A stretch of 64,000 bases of DNA from Holothuria scabra (Eukaryota; Echinodermata; Holothuroidea; Aspidochirotida; Holothuriidae). The position numbers and the translations under genes were made by a program. This document shows, piece by piece, positions 37,776 to 49,148 of this stretch (positions are counted from its first letter, which is position 1; each line of letters opens with the position of its first letter). Below the pieces are notes generated by a model. That model saw only the letters and a list, made by a program, of their open reading frames with translations, had not been told where the DNA came from and searched no databases. The DNA is taken from NCBI GenBank assembly GCA_037179385.1, contig CM074196.1, positions 31,021,986 through 31,085,985 on the forward strand, written 5' to 3'.

Positions 37776-38270
37776 TCGAAAGTGTTATAGTAATGAATTC
37801 GATCATGAATTTTATACCGATCCAAGATAGAGTATAAACTCTTATCAAAGAAGGAACGGTTGAAGAAAAACACCAGAGAGAAAAATTGAGCCGCACGGGG
37901 GACCGAACCCACCATCCTCCGCTTTCCGGGCAGAGTCTATGACCACTATGCTAGAACAGCTCGTGATTCACAGAAGCGACAACAGGCTATAAATACCCCG
38001 CGTGAATCAATTTTCTCTCTTTGGTAACAAAGAGAGAAAATTGATTCACGCGGGGTATTTATAGCCTGTTGTCGCTTCTGTGAATCACGTGCTGTTCTAG
38101 CATAGTGGTCATAGACTCTGCCCGGAAAGCGGAGGATGGTGGGTTCGGTGTGCGGCTCAATTTTTTCTCTGGTGTTTTCTTCAACCGTTCCTTCTTTGAT
38201 AAGAGTTTATACTCTATCTTGGATCGGTATAAAATTCATGATCGATTTCATTACTATAACACTTTCGACC
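37774..38270. repeat. ~500-bp palindrome: two tRNA-derived SINE units head to head
   Basis: The left arm (37774-38022) is almost the reverse complement of the right arm (38029-38270), with a 6-bp spacer (ggtaac). Each arm carries a tRNA-like head with A-box-like tagcatagtggtca and B-box-like ggttcggt. The right arm has lost about 5 bp in its B box (gttcggtgtgcggctc), so it is not a perfect mirror. Confidence 0.8.
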
Positions 38271-38304
38271 TACACATTCTAACTTCGATCTACCAACTTC
38301 GACC

Positions 38305-38434
<130 letters not shown>

Positions 38435-38521
38435 GGTCGAAGTTATAGATCGAAGTTAGTTCTAACTTCGATCCATCAACTTCGACCTACTGATTATTCA
38501 TCCCGCTTGGGAGTACCATGG

Positions 38522-38765
38522 TAACAAAGAGAGAAAATTGATTCACGCGGGGTATTTATAGTTGTTGTCACTTCTGTGAATCACGAGCTGTTCTAGCGTA
38601 GTGGTCATAGACTCTGCCCGGAAAGCGGAGGATGGTGGGTTCGGTCCCCCGTGCGGCTCAATTTTTCTCTCTGGTGTTTTTCTTCAAGCGTTCGTTCTTT
38701 GATAAGAGTTTATACTCTATCTCAGATCGGTAGAAAATTCATGATCGATTGTATTACTACAAGGG
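38522..38765 (+). mobile_element. tRNA-derived SINE, third and best-preserved copy
   Basis: Same unit as the palindrome arms. The segment gagctgttctagcg...gcggctc (about 38586-38659) folds as a tRNA-like cloverleaf: 7 bp acceptor stem including G-U pairs, a tcta/taga D stem, a 5-6 bp anticodon stem with a 7-base loop, and a weak T stem around ttcggtc. The poor T stem and lack of T33 argue against a functional tRNA. The tail contains tgataagagtttatactcta. Confidence 0.65.
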
Positions 38766-38859
38766 TGAGAGTGCCTCCAATACCAACATAATACAAAAGC
38801 GTTGTCTCATATTTCGAGGTCCTACCTCTTCCTAGGAGACTTGAGTAATAAAGCAAAGT

Positions 38860-39655
38860 ACACTCTACTACGTAAACTCGTTTAAAATGCCCAAATCTTT
38901 GTTCAGACCCCTGTTATGTGTCTTTAGGAATGAAATTAGTTTAATGTCCTCAGCTTTTCGTTGATCGTCGTCCCTAAAGTTGCCTTTCCAGATAAACCTT
39001 TAGATTGCCTATTGTGTGTTCGGGAGAGGAAAAATGCTCTGCAACAGAAAATCCAGTAAGCCGCTGTGAAATGGTGTGTTAATGATTGTTGAAACGAAGA
39101 CGGAATTTTGTCTTCGTTTCTCCTACATAGTTGCCCTCAGTGCATTCATTGCAAAAGAGTACATACATAACATTGGCAGAATCACAGTTAAAGTTACTTG
39201 GATAAAGTTTGTATGAGGTGGCTGGGGGGGGGGGGGGGTTATGAGGGATGAAATACAGACATGCTTACATATTTAGCATCTAGGTTTGCTGCATGGCGAG
39301 TTCCCTGTAGGGCTAAAAGGTCGAGGAATTTTGCCACTAACGAAAATCTTTCTTAGGTAAGGGGCCTGTCTGAAAGACAGGAGAGGTGCGTTATTGAAGG
39401 CTCCCTCTAATTCGAAGTCATTTTGAAGAACTCTCCACAGGGATCTAAAGTTCTGAACAAGATCCCTCACAGTAGGATGGAAATTGGTAGTGTAGGGAAT
39501 CCGTTCAAGAGGGGTGGCCTTTTTGTATTTCAAAAGGTCTTACCTTGATACTTTGTTGGCTCTCTCCATATTCGTTCTAATGAATTTAAGAGGGTATCCC
39601 CTTAGCATGAATTGCTTTGTAAGATCATTAAGTTTCATGTTCAAATCATCACTGT
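38860..39655 (-). pseudogene. Penelope-like element, RT thumb to GIY-YIG
   Basis: On the minus strand: [11 protein letters not shown], then RIPYTTNFHPTVRDL, APLLSFRQAPYLRKIF, SPCSKPRC (start of the Cys cluster), a G/C-run break near 39225, VMYVLFCNECTEGNYVGET (GIY-YIG core), and ISQRLTGFSVAEHF, LISFLKTHNRGLNKDLG in shifting frames. The order equals the C-terminal third of a PLE. The upstream end stops exactly at a (TA)n array (39655-39804). Confidence 0.8.
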
Positions 39656-39658
39656 ATA

Positions 39659-39749
<91 letters not shown>

Positions 39750-39804
39750 TTATATATATATATATCTATATATATATATATATATCTATATATATATATA
39801 TATA
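39655..39804. repeat. (TA)n array, about 150 bp
   Basis: TA repeats with ttta and tcta interruptions between two PLE pieces. The long alternating Ile/Tyr open frames across it are repeat artefacts. Confidence 0.95.
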
Positions 39805-40075
39805 AAAGGTCGAAATGCTGCGGAGCACTGTTAAAATGTGCAGGTCGAAAAGAGGCAGTAAAAAGGGCGTAAAAGTTTGCGGAAAACTCCAAGACGTTTC
39901 GGGTATAAACCCTTCATCAGGTGGCAAAAACCAGACTGAACAACCAACAGTAACAATTGAACACGACAAACATCAAATCCGAAGCGATCGCTATAAAAAC
40001 AGAACCGGACGAAAGTGACTGTCAGAAAACATGAGTGCGAAGGATGAAACACAAATCAAACAAGAGGGCAATCCA
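39805..40075 (-). mobile_element. PLE terminal repeat (pLTR), inverted copy with hammerhead motif
   Basis: The reverse complement of this segment matches 46235-46473 and, partly, 41150-41290. On the minus strand it includes the hammerhead motif at 39889-39924. It stands in inverted orientation relative to the adjacent plus-strand PLE fragment, an arrangement known for PLEs. Confidence 0.7.
39889..39924 (-). ncRNA. Hammerhead ribozyme motif, stem I weakened
   Basis: Minus strand: CCAC, CTGATGA, a stem II hairpin gggtttataccc, GAAA, CGTC, TTGG. The conserved cores CTGATGA and GAAA are intact, and ACGT gives the minimal stem III known for PLE hammerheads. Stem I pairs at 3 of 4 positions because the copy at 46356 has GTGG where this has TTGG. 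Confidence 0.6.
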
Positions 40076-40457
40076 CGGAGTTGCTGATGTCATCGCTATT
40101 AAACGCGGGACTTAATTTTATCAAGCTCCTTTGGGGATTTTAGCTACGAAAACCTCATGCCAAATTTGATGTGCTAGAAACGCGTTCCAGAAGTGAAAAT
40201 AATGACGTCAGCGTGTTTTAATTTGGCTTACAGGATGTTACTGATCATACGCAGTAGGTGTGTTACCGATACGCGCGCACGATAGAACCTTAGCAACAAC
40301 TGTTGCACAATGTACGCCTGGATGAAAAAATAGAGAAACGCGCAACGCAGAGACGTCGGTACATGACCTCTGTAAGGAGCGTGCACCAAAGGTCAAAAGG
40401 TCAAATTCAGCGAACGAACTATAGTTGTTCTAAAAGAGGCCCGAATTAAATGGTTGG

Positions 40458-41300
40458 CTAAAAAAATGAGAAAATTTTAGCCATCCATTTAGTTTGGGCT
40501 TCCCACCCAAAAAATTCTTTCAACGACACGGCTGGTACCTTTCCATGTAACCGTCCCAGGTGTAATACACACCCAGTTGCTGGCAAACACGACCTCGTCA
40601 ACATTTCAGGCCCCAACGGCAATAGTTTCACTGTCAAACAAAGATTCTCCTGCATTGCCTCTAGTGTAGTTTATATTTTAGCTTGTGGGAGATGTAACTC
40701 GTTGTATGTGGGAGAGACCAAGCGCCGCCTCGCGGATCGAGTCACCGAGCACCTTAGGTCCATCAAACAGAATCTCCATGGATACCCGGTGGCTGCATAT
40801 TTTAATCTCCCTTCACCTTGTTCTATACAGCATTTAACTGTTACGGCAGCTGTAATGTGCCGAGGCTCCGATGGTGACCGCCTTAGTGCTGAAAAACCGA
40901 CTGATCATGAGGCTAGGTACTCTCACTCCACACGGCCTTAACGTTAGAATTGACCTTTTGTAATATTCACCCTTTTTGAGTCAGTTTTAACTCATTTTTC
41001 ACCTACCCGTTCGTACTGCGTTACTGTGTAGGCCTAATCATTATTTTTTTCCGGACCTAGTTTTTGTCTACTTTTTCTTTTTTTCGACCATGTTCGATTT
41101 GTACGTGCACTTTTTCATCCAGGACGCTCTTTTTCTTCTTTTGATTTGTGTTTCATCCTTCGCAGTCATGTTCTCTGACAGTCACTTTCGTCCGGTTCTG
41201 TTTTTAAAGCGATCGCTTCGGATTTGACGTTTGGCGTGCCCAATTGTTACTGTTGGTTGTTCAGTTTGGTTTTTGCCACCTGATGAAGGGATTCCGCATT
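40458..41300 (+). pseudogene. Penelope-like element C-terminus with GIY-YIG and degraded pLTR
   Basis: Plus-strand frame from about 40458: LAIHLVWASHPKNSFN, GTFPCNRPRCNTHPV (Cys/His cluster), LVNISGPNGNSFTVKQRFSC, VVYILACGRCNSLYVGET (GIY-YIG core) and RRLADRVTEHLRSIKQN. After 40900 the frame is lost, but LGTLAPHGLN-like residues are readable in the sister copy. The 3' segment 41150-41290 is a pLTR whose hammerhead has decayed after CTGATGA. No RT remains. Confidence 0.8.
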
Positions 41301-44300
41301 AATTTTTGATGTCTTTGTTGTGCTCTAGAAATAAAATCTTTGTTTTTCTGAAAGTCACTGCATCTTGTACTAAGGTGTAATAGCACCCTTACTCTTGTAG
41401 GAAGATTAGTCAATTGAGGCCTCTATGCGCAACAGTCTATGAAAGCAAACAGGACGTGTCCAAAGTCGTAAAACATTTTAATTTTAAAGGGAATCAAAGC
41501 AGAAAATACGAATTGTGCAACTTCGTGCGCAAAGCACTAGTATGTTTAAGTGAATAAACTTTATATTTGGCTTAAGAATGTCCTCTGAAGATGGGAGTTA
41601 AACCTGTTAGAATTTATTTTTCATGCCGTTTAATACATACTTTTGAATATTTTGACTTGAGAAAATCTTTAATGTAGTGCATTTCTTGTTCAGGTCTTTT
41701 TTTCCTACTGTGCACTGTTTCTTATTTACTTCGTCTTTCCCCTGCTCCCCTCGTATCTCTTCGTGTAGACTCAAGCTTAGTTTAATGCTTGAAAACATAT
41801 TTGAGGAATATACGGGGTCAAGATGTGTAATTAGAACACTGCCTGGGCATATGATGTAATCTAATCTGCATCTTTTGAAAATTGTATCAAATACTGGCCT
41901 GTCACCAAGTAAGAAGTGCTGCACCCTAAGGAAAAATGTAGTTTGGGGTGATGAGCGTCTGCCTTTAAATAATACCAAGTAGGATAAACCCAAATCTGAC
42001 TGTAGGTAAAGTTAATTATAGAAATAGCTTGTAATGGCGTTTCAGGACCGTTAGGAAGCAAGGCATGTGGTATGAGAAGTAGACAGGTAAACAAATAAGA
42101 CTACAACTTTGGGAACTATCAGTCACTTGATGCTCTAGATTTCTGGCTAAAGGTAATAAATATACGCCATATGAGGCGTTATGGTTATCGTGTGTACATT
42201 TTTGACGCTGCATGGTATTTATTCCCGTTTGGCCTGTTTACAATAAGCACATTTCAGGACACATACACATCTGGCGACCAAAGTTGCCTAAAAACCGTCT
42301 TTCCAAAAATGTCATTGAGCAAACAAATGTTGCACCTTTCGGTGTACCGACACTTGTAGCGACATATTTCTAACGACTCAGATATCAGTTGAAGGGCAAC
42401 TAGTGTCAACGTTCTGGCCACATAAAACTCACGATCAGCTCATCAAGCCCCTGATAATGCTGCCTTATGGTGTGGTTTGCCTTATTTGATTATTAAATAC
42501 TTAAGGGAACATACAACAAAATCGCAATGCCTCAATGCCGACAGCTTCCTCAGAGATGACACAAGTAAGGCCTCTGAAAATTATCCCTGCGTTGGTTGCA
42601 AGTTGATGATTGTAGAAGGGCGCTATTTCAAGGGAGGACTCCATAAGGGCCCTTCTGGTGGTGTCCTAGTCCACCTGAGGGCCTCTTCGCGCTCTGTGTT
42701 TGGGGTTGGCGAGAAATTTATTTCCCCAAACAATTTCGGTTTCTCTCATCTTGCCCGTTCCGGACCACTTTTGAAACACTGATACTACTACCATGACTGT
42801 GGTAGGGTCTATTCTCCACTTTTCGATCTTGTAGGAAAGGTCCTCGAGCCAAAATATTTTTGAAAATGGGGGAGGACTCGAAAGAACTTTTTCCTCATGT
42901 TAGCTGTCTTTTCGTTGCTCCCAACCCCACCTGCACCCTCTCCACTCAATCCAATGAGAACCGCACTCCACACTCCGTTTTAAATTTCCCCTACTTGCTT
43001 GCGGCACTTCTCATCGTTGGCAAGAAAGAAAAGGTTAATATTGCACGTGTCAGTGAAGGGAGATTTGGACTTGACAATGTTTTGTTGTTGTTTCCTTCCC
43101 AACCCCACAAACATTGCAATAATTTTTCAGATGCTACAAAAAAAAAAACAAAAAAAAAAAACCCGTTTTCCTTTCTGAATCCTCCATGTTCCTTCCAAAA
43201 TCATGCTTTTTCAGTCCTTTTTGGCACCTTGTCACAATATGTGACATGTGTCTAGTGTACACAGAGACCAAATATTTGTCCAGCTGTGTTGGCAACTTTT
43301 GTCCACACATGTGTCCTGAAATATGGTAAATGTACACTGGTTTTTTACATAAATAAATTTTTCACGCTAGAGAAAACGAACCACAGTTTGGGGTGGTCAA
43401 AGATCGTTTGAGACCACCAGAGGTAAAACATACACTTAACCATTTAAACACGATATCTCATAAAGGGAAAGACCACCCATTTTTTATATGAGGTATATAC
43501 ATTTGCCTCGTTGAGTGACATATTGAAAAATCTTACTTTTGGTGGCGATGATGAATGGTCATTAAGAGACCACCAGAGGTAAGCGCAAGACAGTTTCTTC
43601 AATGGTTTGTAAACACGATATCTCTAGATAACAAAGCTGCAGACTTTTTTGTTTCGTATATAGAACGTTTCACGTATAGAGAAAGAGGCCTATTGGTTAT
43701 GGAAAAGATCATCTTGTCTCCTATACGTGTTGGAACATTTCGTAAATGGGTTTTAAGCAGGATAATAGTCAGAATCGCATTGTTTTTTAGTTAAGATCAG
43801 AGGGCATTTCGGTTCATCATAGGACAAATGTCATCAGAGGTCAACTAAATTGTTGATATCTTCGGTAACAAACTTGCACAGATTTCGTTCTTGCTTAGAA
43901 TGTGGATACATTATATTTAGAGAGAGAACACCCTATTTTTGGCGGTAAAGCACAGAACTCATGTTGGATGACTGTGGATCAAGTACTAAAATCCGGACAG
44001 GGGTAGGTATGGACTTATATAGATATACTTGTAATACTCAGTAGATGTATGCATTATGGTAAATTAAGTGTTATCCTTTTGTAGACAAAGCTTCCGTGGG
44101 AAGCAGTTTTATAGTATGGTTTTGCCGAAGGGCTCTTCCTTAAAGAGTCGGGGAGGCTGTAGAAAAGAAAAAAGATGCATCATGGCTTAAGTGGTATCTT
44201 ATTTAAACGGGAGGTTAAGGTAATCTGAGGTCACCGAAGATCATGAATAACAAAATGCTAAACAATATCGTGTGTTACCATTTGCGATCACAAGAACTCA

Positions 44301-44601
44301 ACGAAAATTGAGGAAAGCCTCAAACTAGAGGCCAAAAAACAAATTTCTAAAAATTCTCAGAATCAACATTTTGAGTCCAAAGGGGTCAAACAACCTCTAT
44401 TTCCAAGAGCTCCGAAGAGCGTCATCTTGAGTAGCTAGAGGTCAGAATGCAAAACTTCCCAAGTATTCTCAACATCAAAATAACATGCACATAATTTTAA
44501 CTTTTCCATATGATAATAGCATTAAAACAGTGACTGAAAAACATAATTATGATTTATAGAGCATCAACTTAGAAACCTTTTCAATTTTCTCTTAATTGCA
44601 G
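41301..44601. other. Intron sequence, repeats but no supported gene
   Basis: The 43390-44480 part holds diverged tandem repeats built on gaccaccagaggt and aaacacgatatctc (starts near 43411 and 43567, weaker ones after). The frames at 42477-42782 and 42860-43255 are open but match nothing known to me. A poly-A-rich stretch lies at 43138-43160. Confidence 0.45.
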
Positions 44602-44721
44602 ATAGGTGCGAGGAAGAACCGAATCCCTGTCAGAATGCAAAATGCGTTAGCTTAGATGGCCTCTTCTGGTGTCAATGTGAAATTGGCTACATATATGAAG
44701 ATGGGCTAGGATGCATTATTG
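44602..44721 (+). CDS. Exon 5: EGF module without calcium signature
   Basis: A 120-bp phase 1-1 exon with acceptor cttaattgcag and donor ttg|gtaagt. It reads DRCEEEPNPC, NAKC, a CVSLDGLFWC loop, QC and GLGC, giving six cysteines. It lacks D-x-D-E-C before Cys1 and has Ser instead of Asn/Asp at the hydroxylation position, so it looks like a non-calcium EGF directly following the VWC domain. The next exon joins in phase. Confidence 0.86.
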
Positions 44722-45569
44722 GTAAGTAAAAATTGACAGTTTAAATGGAAACAGGAGTCATTTTGTTAAAGAACCCGTCAATGGAGCCTTTTCCAAAAAG
44801 CAGAGAGACTGTGTGGGTTAGCGTTTTGATGTGCGTCGTATTTGTCCACATTAAATTGACATTGATAAAAACGTCTCATACTTTAAATGTCTCCCACAAT
44901 CCATTTCATAACCAAAGGTTGGAAACGTCTACTATGGGTCTGTTGTTGTATTCGCACAGGAAATGACAGGATTTTGGGTATAACAATCTGTTTGAGAAAA
45001 AAAAAGGTTGGGAGAGCTAAGTCAGTGTCAGTTTCAGTAGAGTTAAATGAAACAGGTCCCAGGACGTAGTATTGGGGACACTATGCTCTTAAAGTTAAAT
45101 CAGCTGTTATTGTTTGTCTAATGACAAATGAAAACGAATTCTAATGACAAATAATAACAGCTGACTGATTCATGGGTCCGAGCACCTTAATCGACCATCA
45201 ATATTTACCGTATTCTAAAACTTACTTTAAATTTTCATTCCCAGCCAATACCCATGTAAAATCAAAACCAGTCATGATTCAAAAGGAATTGTCTTTGCTT
45301 CAAGCACAAGGTCCCCCCATATCTTTGTAGTCATGGGAACCAGTGATATACTTTGAACTTAAAGAAAAACTTTGTTTTAATATTTTGTCAGACTGTGTTT
45401 AATACAATAAGTAAATCATAGAAATCCAAATTTCAGGTTGTCTCATGTAATTTCTTTCATTCCCCCTCCGTTTCTTTTCATTGTTAGAGAATGATAACCT
45501 TCGCTGCCATAAGTTCACTTTGGAACAAAAATCTTGTAACTTTAAATTCTGATATACCGAGAAATTCAT
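44722..45569. other. Intron with a short hairpin
   Basis: Two 20-bp arms at 45100-45119 and 45145-45164 (tcagctgttatt / aataacagctga) with two mismatches and a 25-nt loop. Nothing else was recognised. Confidence 0.5.
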
Positions 45570-46795
<1,226 letters not shown>

Positions 46796-47025
46796 GTATA
46801 TATATGTATTTATTTTTTCTGTAGGAATACGAAAATTACTTCAATGTTGTCAAATTTACGGACACCTCGTTGTTAACACGAACGGATCGCTGCCCATTGA
46901 AATAACGTTGTTTATATTTAAGACGTTAGGGCGAATTCTTTACCTTATGTTTTTTATTGTTAGTTTTTCGCCCTATGTACAAGCAGATATAAAAATTTCC
47001 CCTAAGGTGGGAATTAGCGTTATAC
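46796..47025 (-). mobile_element. TA-embedded MITE, copy 5 (partial, inverted)
   Basis: Matches the second two thirds of copy 2 (aggaatacg..., cacgaacggat, gacgttagggcgaa, tcgccctatgtac, ctaaggtgggaattagcg). The distal inverted repeat is missing. Confidence 0.7.
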
Positions 47026-47172
47026 ATTAAACATGGAAACATGGAAACAACCCGGAAAAAATTAAGAAGAATTATAATAGATATAAAAATTTCCCCTAAG
47101 GTGGGAATTAGCGTTATACATTAAACATGGAAACATGGAAACAACCCGGAAAAAATTAAGAAGAATTATAAT
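46985..47172. repeat. Exact 94-bp tandem duplication
   Basis: 46985-47078 and 47079-47172 are identical, starting agatataaaaatttccc and including the MITE end gcgttatacatt and aacatggaaacatggaaac. Total identity points to a recent event or an assembly artefact. Confidence 0.9.
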
Positions 47173-47675
47173 AGACTGGTAATTCACATCTTCTGAATGA
47201 ACATCATGATCTTGCCTAACACTCCTTCCAGGCCCCTTTTATCTACCATCAGTTTTACCTTTCTACAGGATTCTCACTGCTCTGTGCAGCAATTTTACAG
47301 CTGGTTTAAAGCTTCTTATCATTTTTTTTTTCTCTTTTTACTTTTTGTTGTTTATCCTCCAGTGATTTTAAGCTTTATTCTTAACAGGGCTAAGTTTGTG
47401 TTGGTTGCTTTTATCCTTTGTTCGTTTTGCTTGTCTTTTAGTAATTTTATTTGAACGCATTTTATTTCGCTTCATTCGAGCCGAGGGAGGCTGAATAAAA
47501 TAGCCGAAAGCTTTATCGAATCACGGTGTCTTTTTATCATTGTATGTGCAGTTGCAATTCTAGTTTTAACTTTCATTTTTAATTTTAAATAATTTTTAAG
47601 TAGAATTCTGAGAATCCTCTGGTGGACCCTGGGCATACACCGGAATATCGTTTTTATCCAAGCCTCTCTTTCATC
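47173..47675. other. Possible PLE 3' region, no ORF
   Basis: Ends with a segment at 47480-47515 in which ggct...agcc is followed by gaaagc, similar to the hairpin-GAAAG part of another PLE hammerhead type, but without a CTGANGA core. T-rich elsewhere. Confidence 0.3.
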
Positions 47676-47932
<257 letters not shown>

Positions 47933-48090
47933 GGGATCTGGCAACAACATGGCCGCCTGCTAAGAATCTGAAGTCACGTCGCTCAGTCAAATATTATCCT
48001 TTTGTCAAGCTCGGAGATCTACAACGACTCTCAACTAATGTGTAATTGTTCACCTTTACTTTAAGAAGGTTTCGAAGTCATTCTTTTAAG

Positions 48091-48882
48091 ATGGGTCGAA
48101 AGCTTGGTGGTAAAAACAAGCCTAAAAGCGATCAGCCAACACTGTCACAAATGAGTACTCGCTCACATGTTTCTCATCACGTGGATAGCTCAGACGCTGA
48201 GAGCGAGGAGGAGGAGAGCCCTCTGTTAAATCTACAAACCACCTTTCAGAAAGGCATGAAAAAACTGGAAAAGGACCTTTCTCGTATCTTCAATGATATG
48301 AAAGCTTTAGAGAACAATTTTGACGAGGCCTTGCAGTTCCTGACGAAAAGAGTGGATGACCTTGAAAGTAGAGAAAAGCGGAACTCGGAAAGGATCAAGG
48401 TTCTAGAAGAAGAACTGTCGAAATTGAAAAAAGTTGATTCTGAGCAAGCCGTCAAACTAAACGTGCAGGAAAGGTTCTCGAGACGCAACAATATTAGAAT
48501 TGTCGGATACCCAACCAGTGAAAACGAAAAATGTGAAGATATTGTTAAATCCGTATTGGAGAAAGTTGGGGTACCTGATGTGAAAATAGAACGGGCCCAC
48601 AGAGATGGAAGAGCATTGCCAACAAGACACAGGCACATATTAGCAAAACTGTCATTTTACCAGGATAAGGTCACTGCCTTAAAGCATCAACGTCGTGCCC
48701 TACAGGGTGAATCATTCTTTATAACGGACGATCTAACAAGAGAAGATCTGCTGGAGAAACGGAAGTGGGCCCCTCAAGTGGCCCAGCTATATAGCCAAGG
48801 CACAAAATTGCGTTTTTCAGCCGGGAAATGGCGGGACTCATCTGGAAAACCCTTCGAGTTTGCATCACAGTCCTCATCTTAA
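48091..48882 (+). CDS. LINE ORF1 protein, 263 aa, L1 transposase-22-like
   Basis: The ATG at 48091 (MGRKLGGKNKPKSD) was preferred over the in-frame ATG at 48046 because the 15 extra residues look like UTR. Residues 1-45 are basic and Ser-rich. About 60-130 form a heptad-rich coiled coil (LEKDLSRIF, LTKRVDDLESREKR, LEEELSKLKKVD). About 135-230 form the RNA-recognition-like core starting RFSRRNNIRIVGYPTSEN, as in L1 ORF1p. The C-terminus contains FFITDDLTREDLLEKRKW. ORF1p is an RNA chaperone that trimerises through the coiled coil and packages LINE RNA. The ORF is uninterrupted. Confidence 0.82.
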   Translation: MGRKLGGKNKPKSDQPTLSQMSTRSHVSHHVDSSDAESEEEESPLLNLQTTFQKGMKKLEKDLSRIFNDMKALENNFDEALQFLTKRVDDLESREKRNSERIKVLEEELSKLKKVDSEQAVKLNVQERFSRRNNIRIVGYPTSENEKCEDIVKSVLEKVGVPDVKIERAHRDGRALPTRHRHILAKLSFYQDKVTALKHQRRALQGESFFITDDLTREDLLEKRKWAPQVAQLYSQGTKLRFSAGKWRDSSGKPFEFASQSSS

Positions 48883-49148
48883 TGAATTACAGGCTTACCC
48901 AGGAACAGTGATACAGTACTATTTATAATTGGAATTAGCGACAGAGTGACCACGGCGGCGATGCCTTACACCAGTTACGGTTGAAATGCGTTTTGCATAC
49001 GACACTTTCAGATTCCGATGGCGGAAGTTGATGAGACCTTGTTTTTCTTAATTTTTTGGATTCCTTGCTTTTTCAACCATCTCAAGAGAAATTATCTCTA
49101 TTGTGCAGTGTGTTATAATTATAGGTATGTCATCAATTTTTTACATTT

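Noticed and set aside
37930..38000. Functional tRNA gene
   Set aside because: Cloverleaf-like, but with a weak T stem, non-T base at position 33 and embedded in a multicopy unit. Better called a SINE head.
42477..43255. Possible exons with several Cys residues
   Set aside because: Cysteine spacing fits no EGF or VWC module, and splice phases do not fit the neighbouring exons.
47480..47515. Third hammerhead ribozyme
   Set aside because: Hairpin and GAAAG are present, but no CTGANGA core could be found at the required place.
48246..48638. 130-aa minus-strand open frame
   Set aside because: It is the antisense shadow of the LINE ORF1 coiled-coil region.
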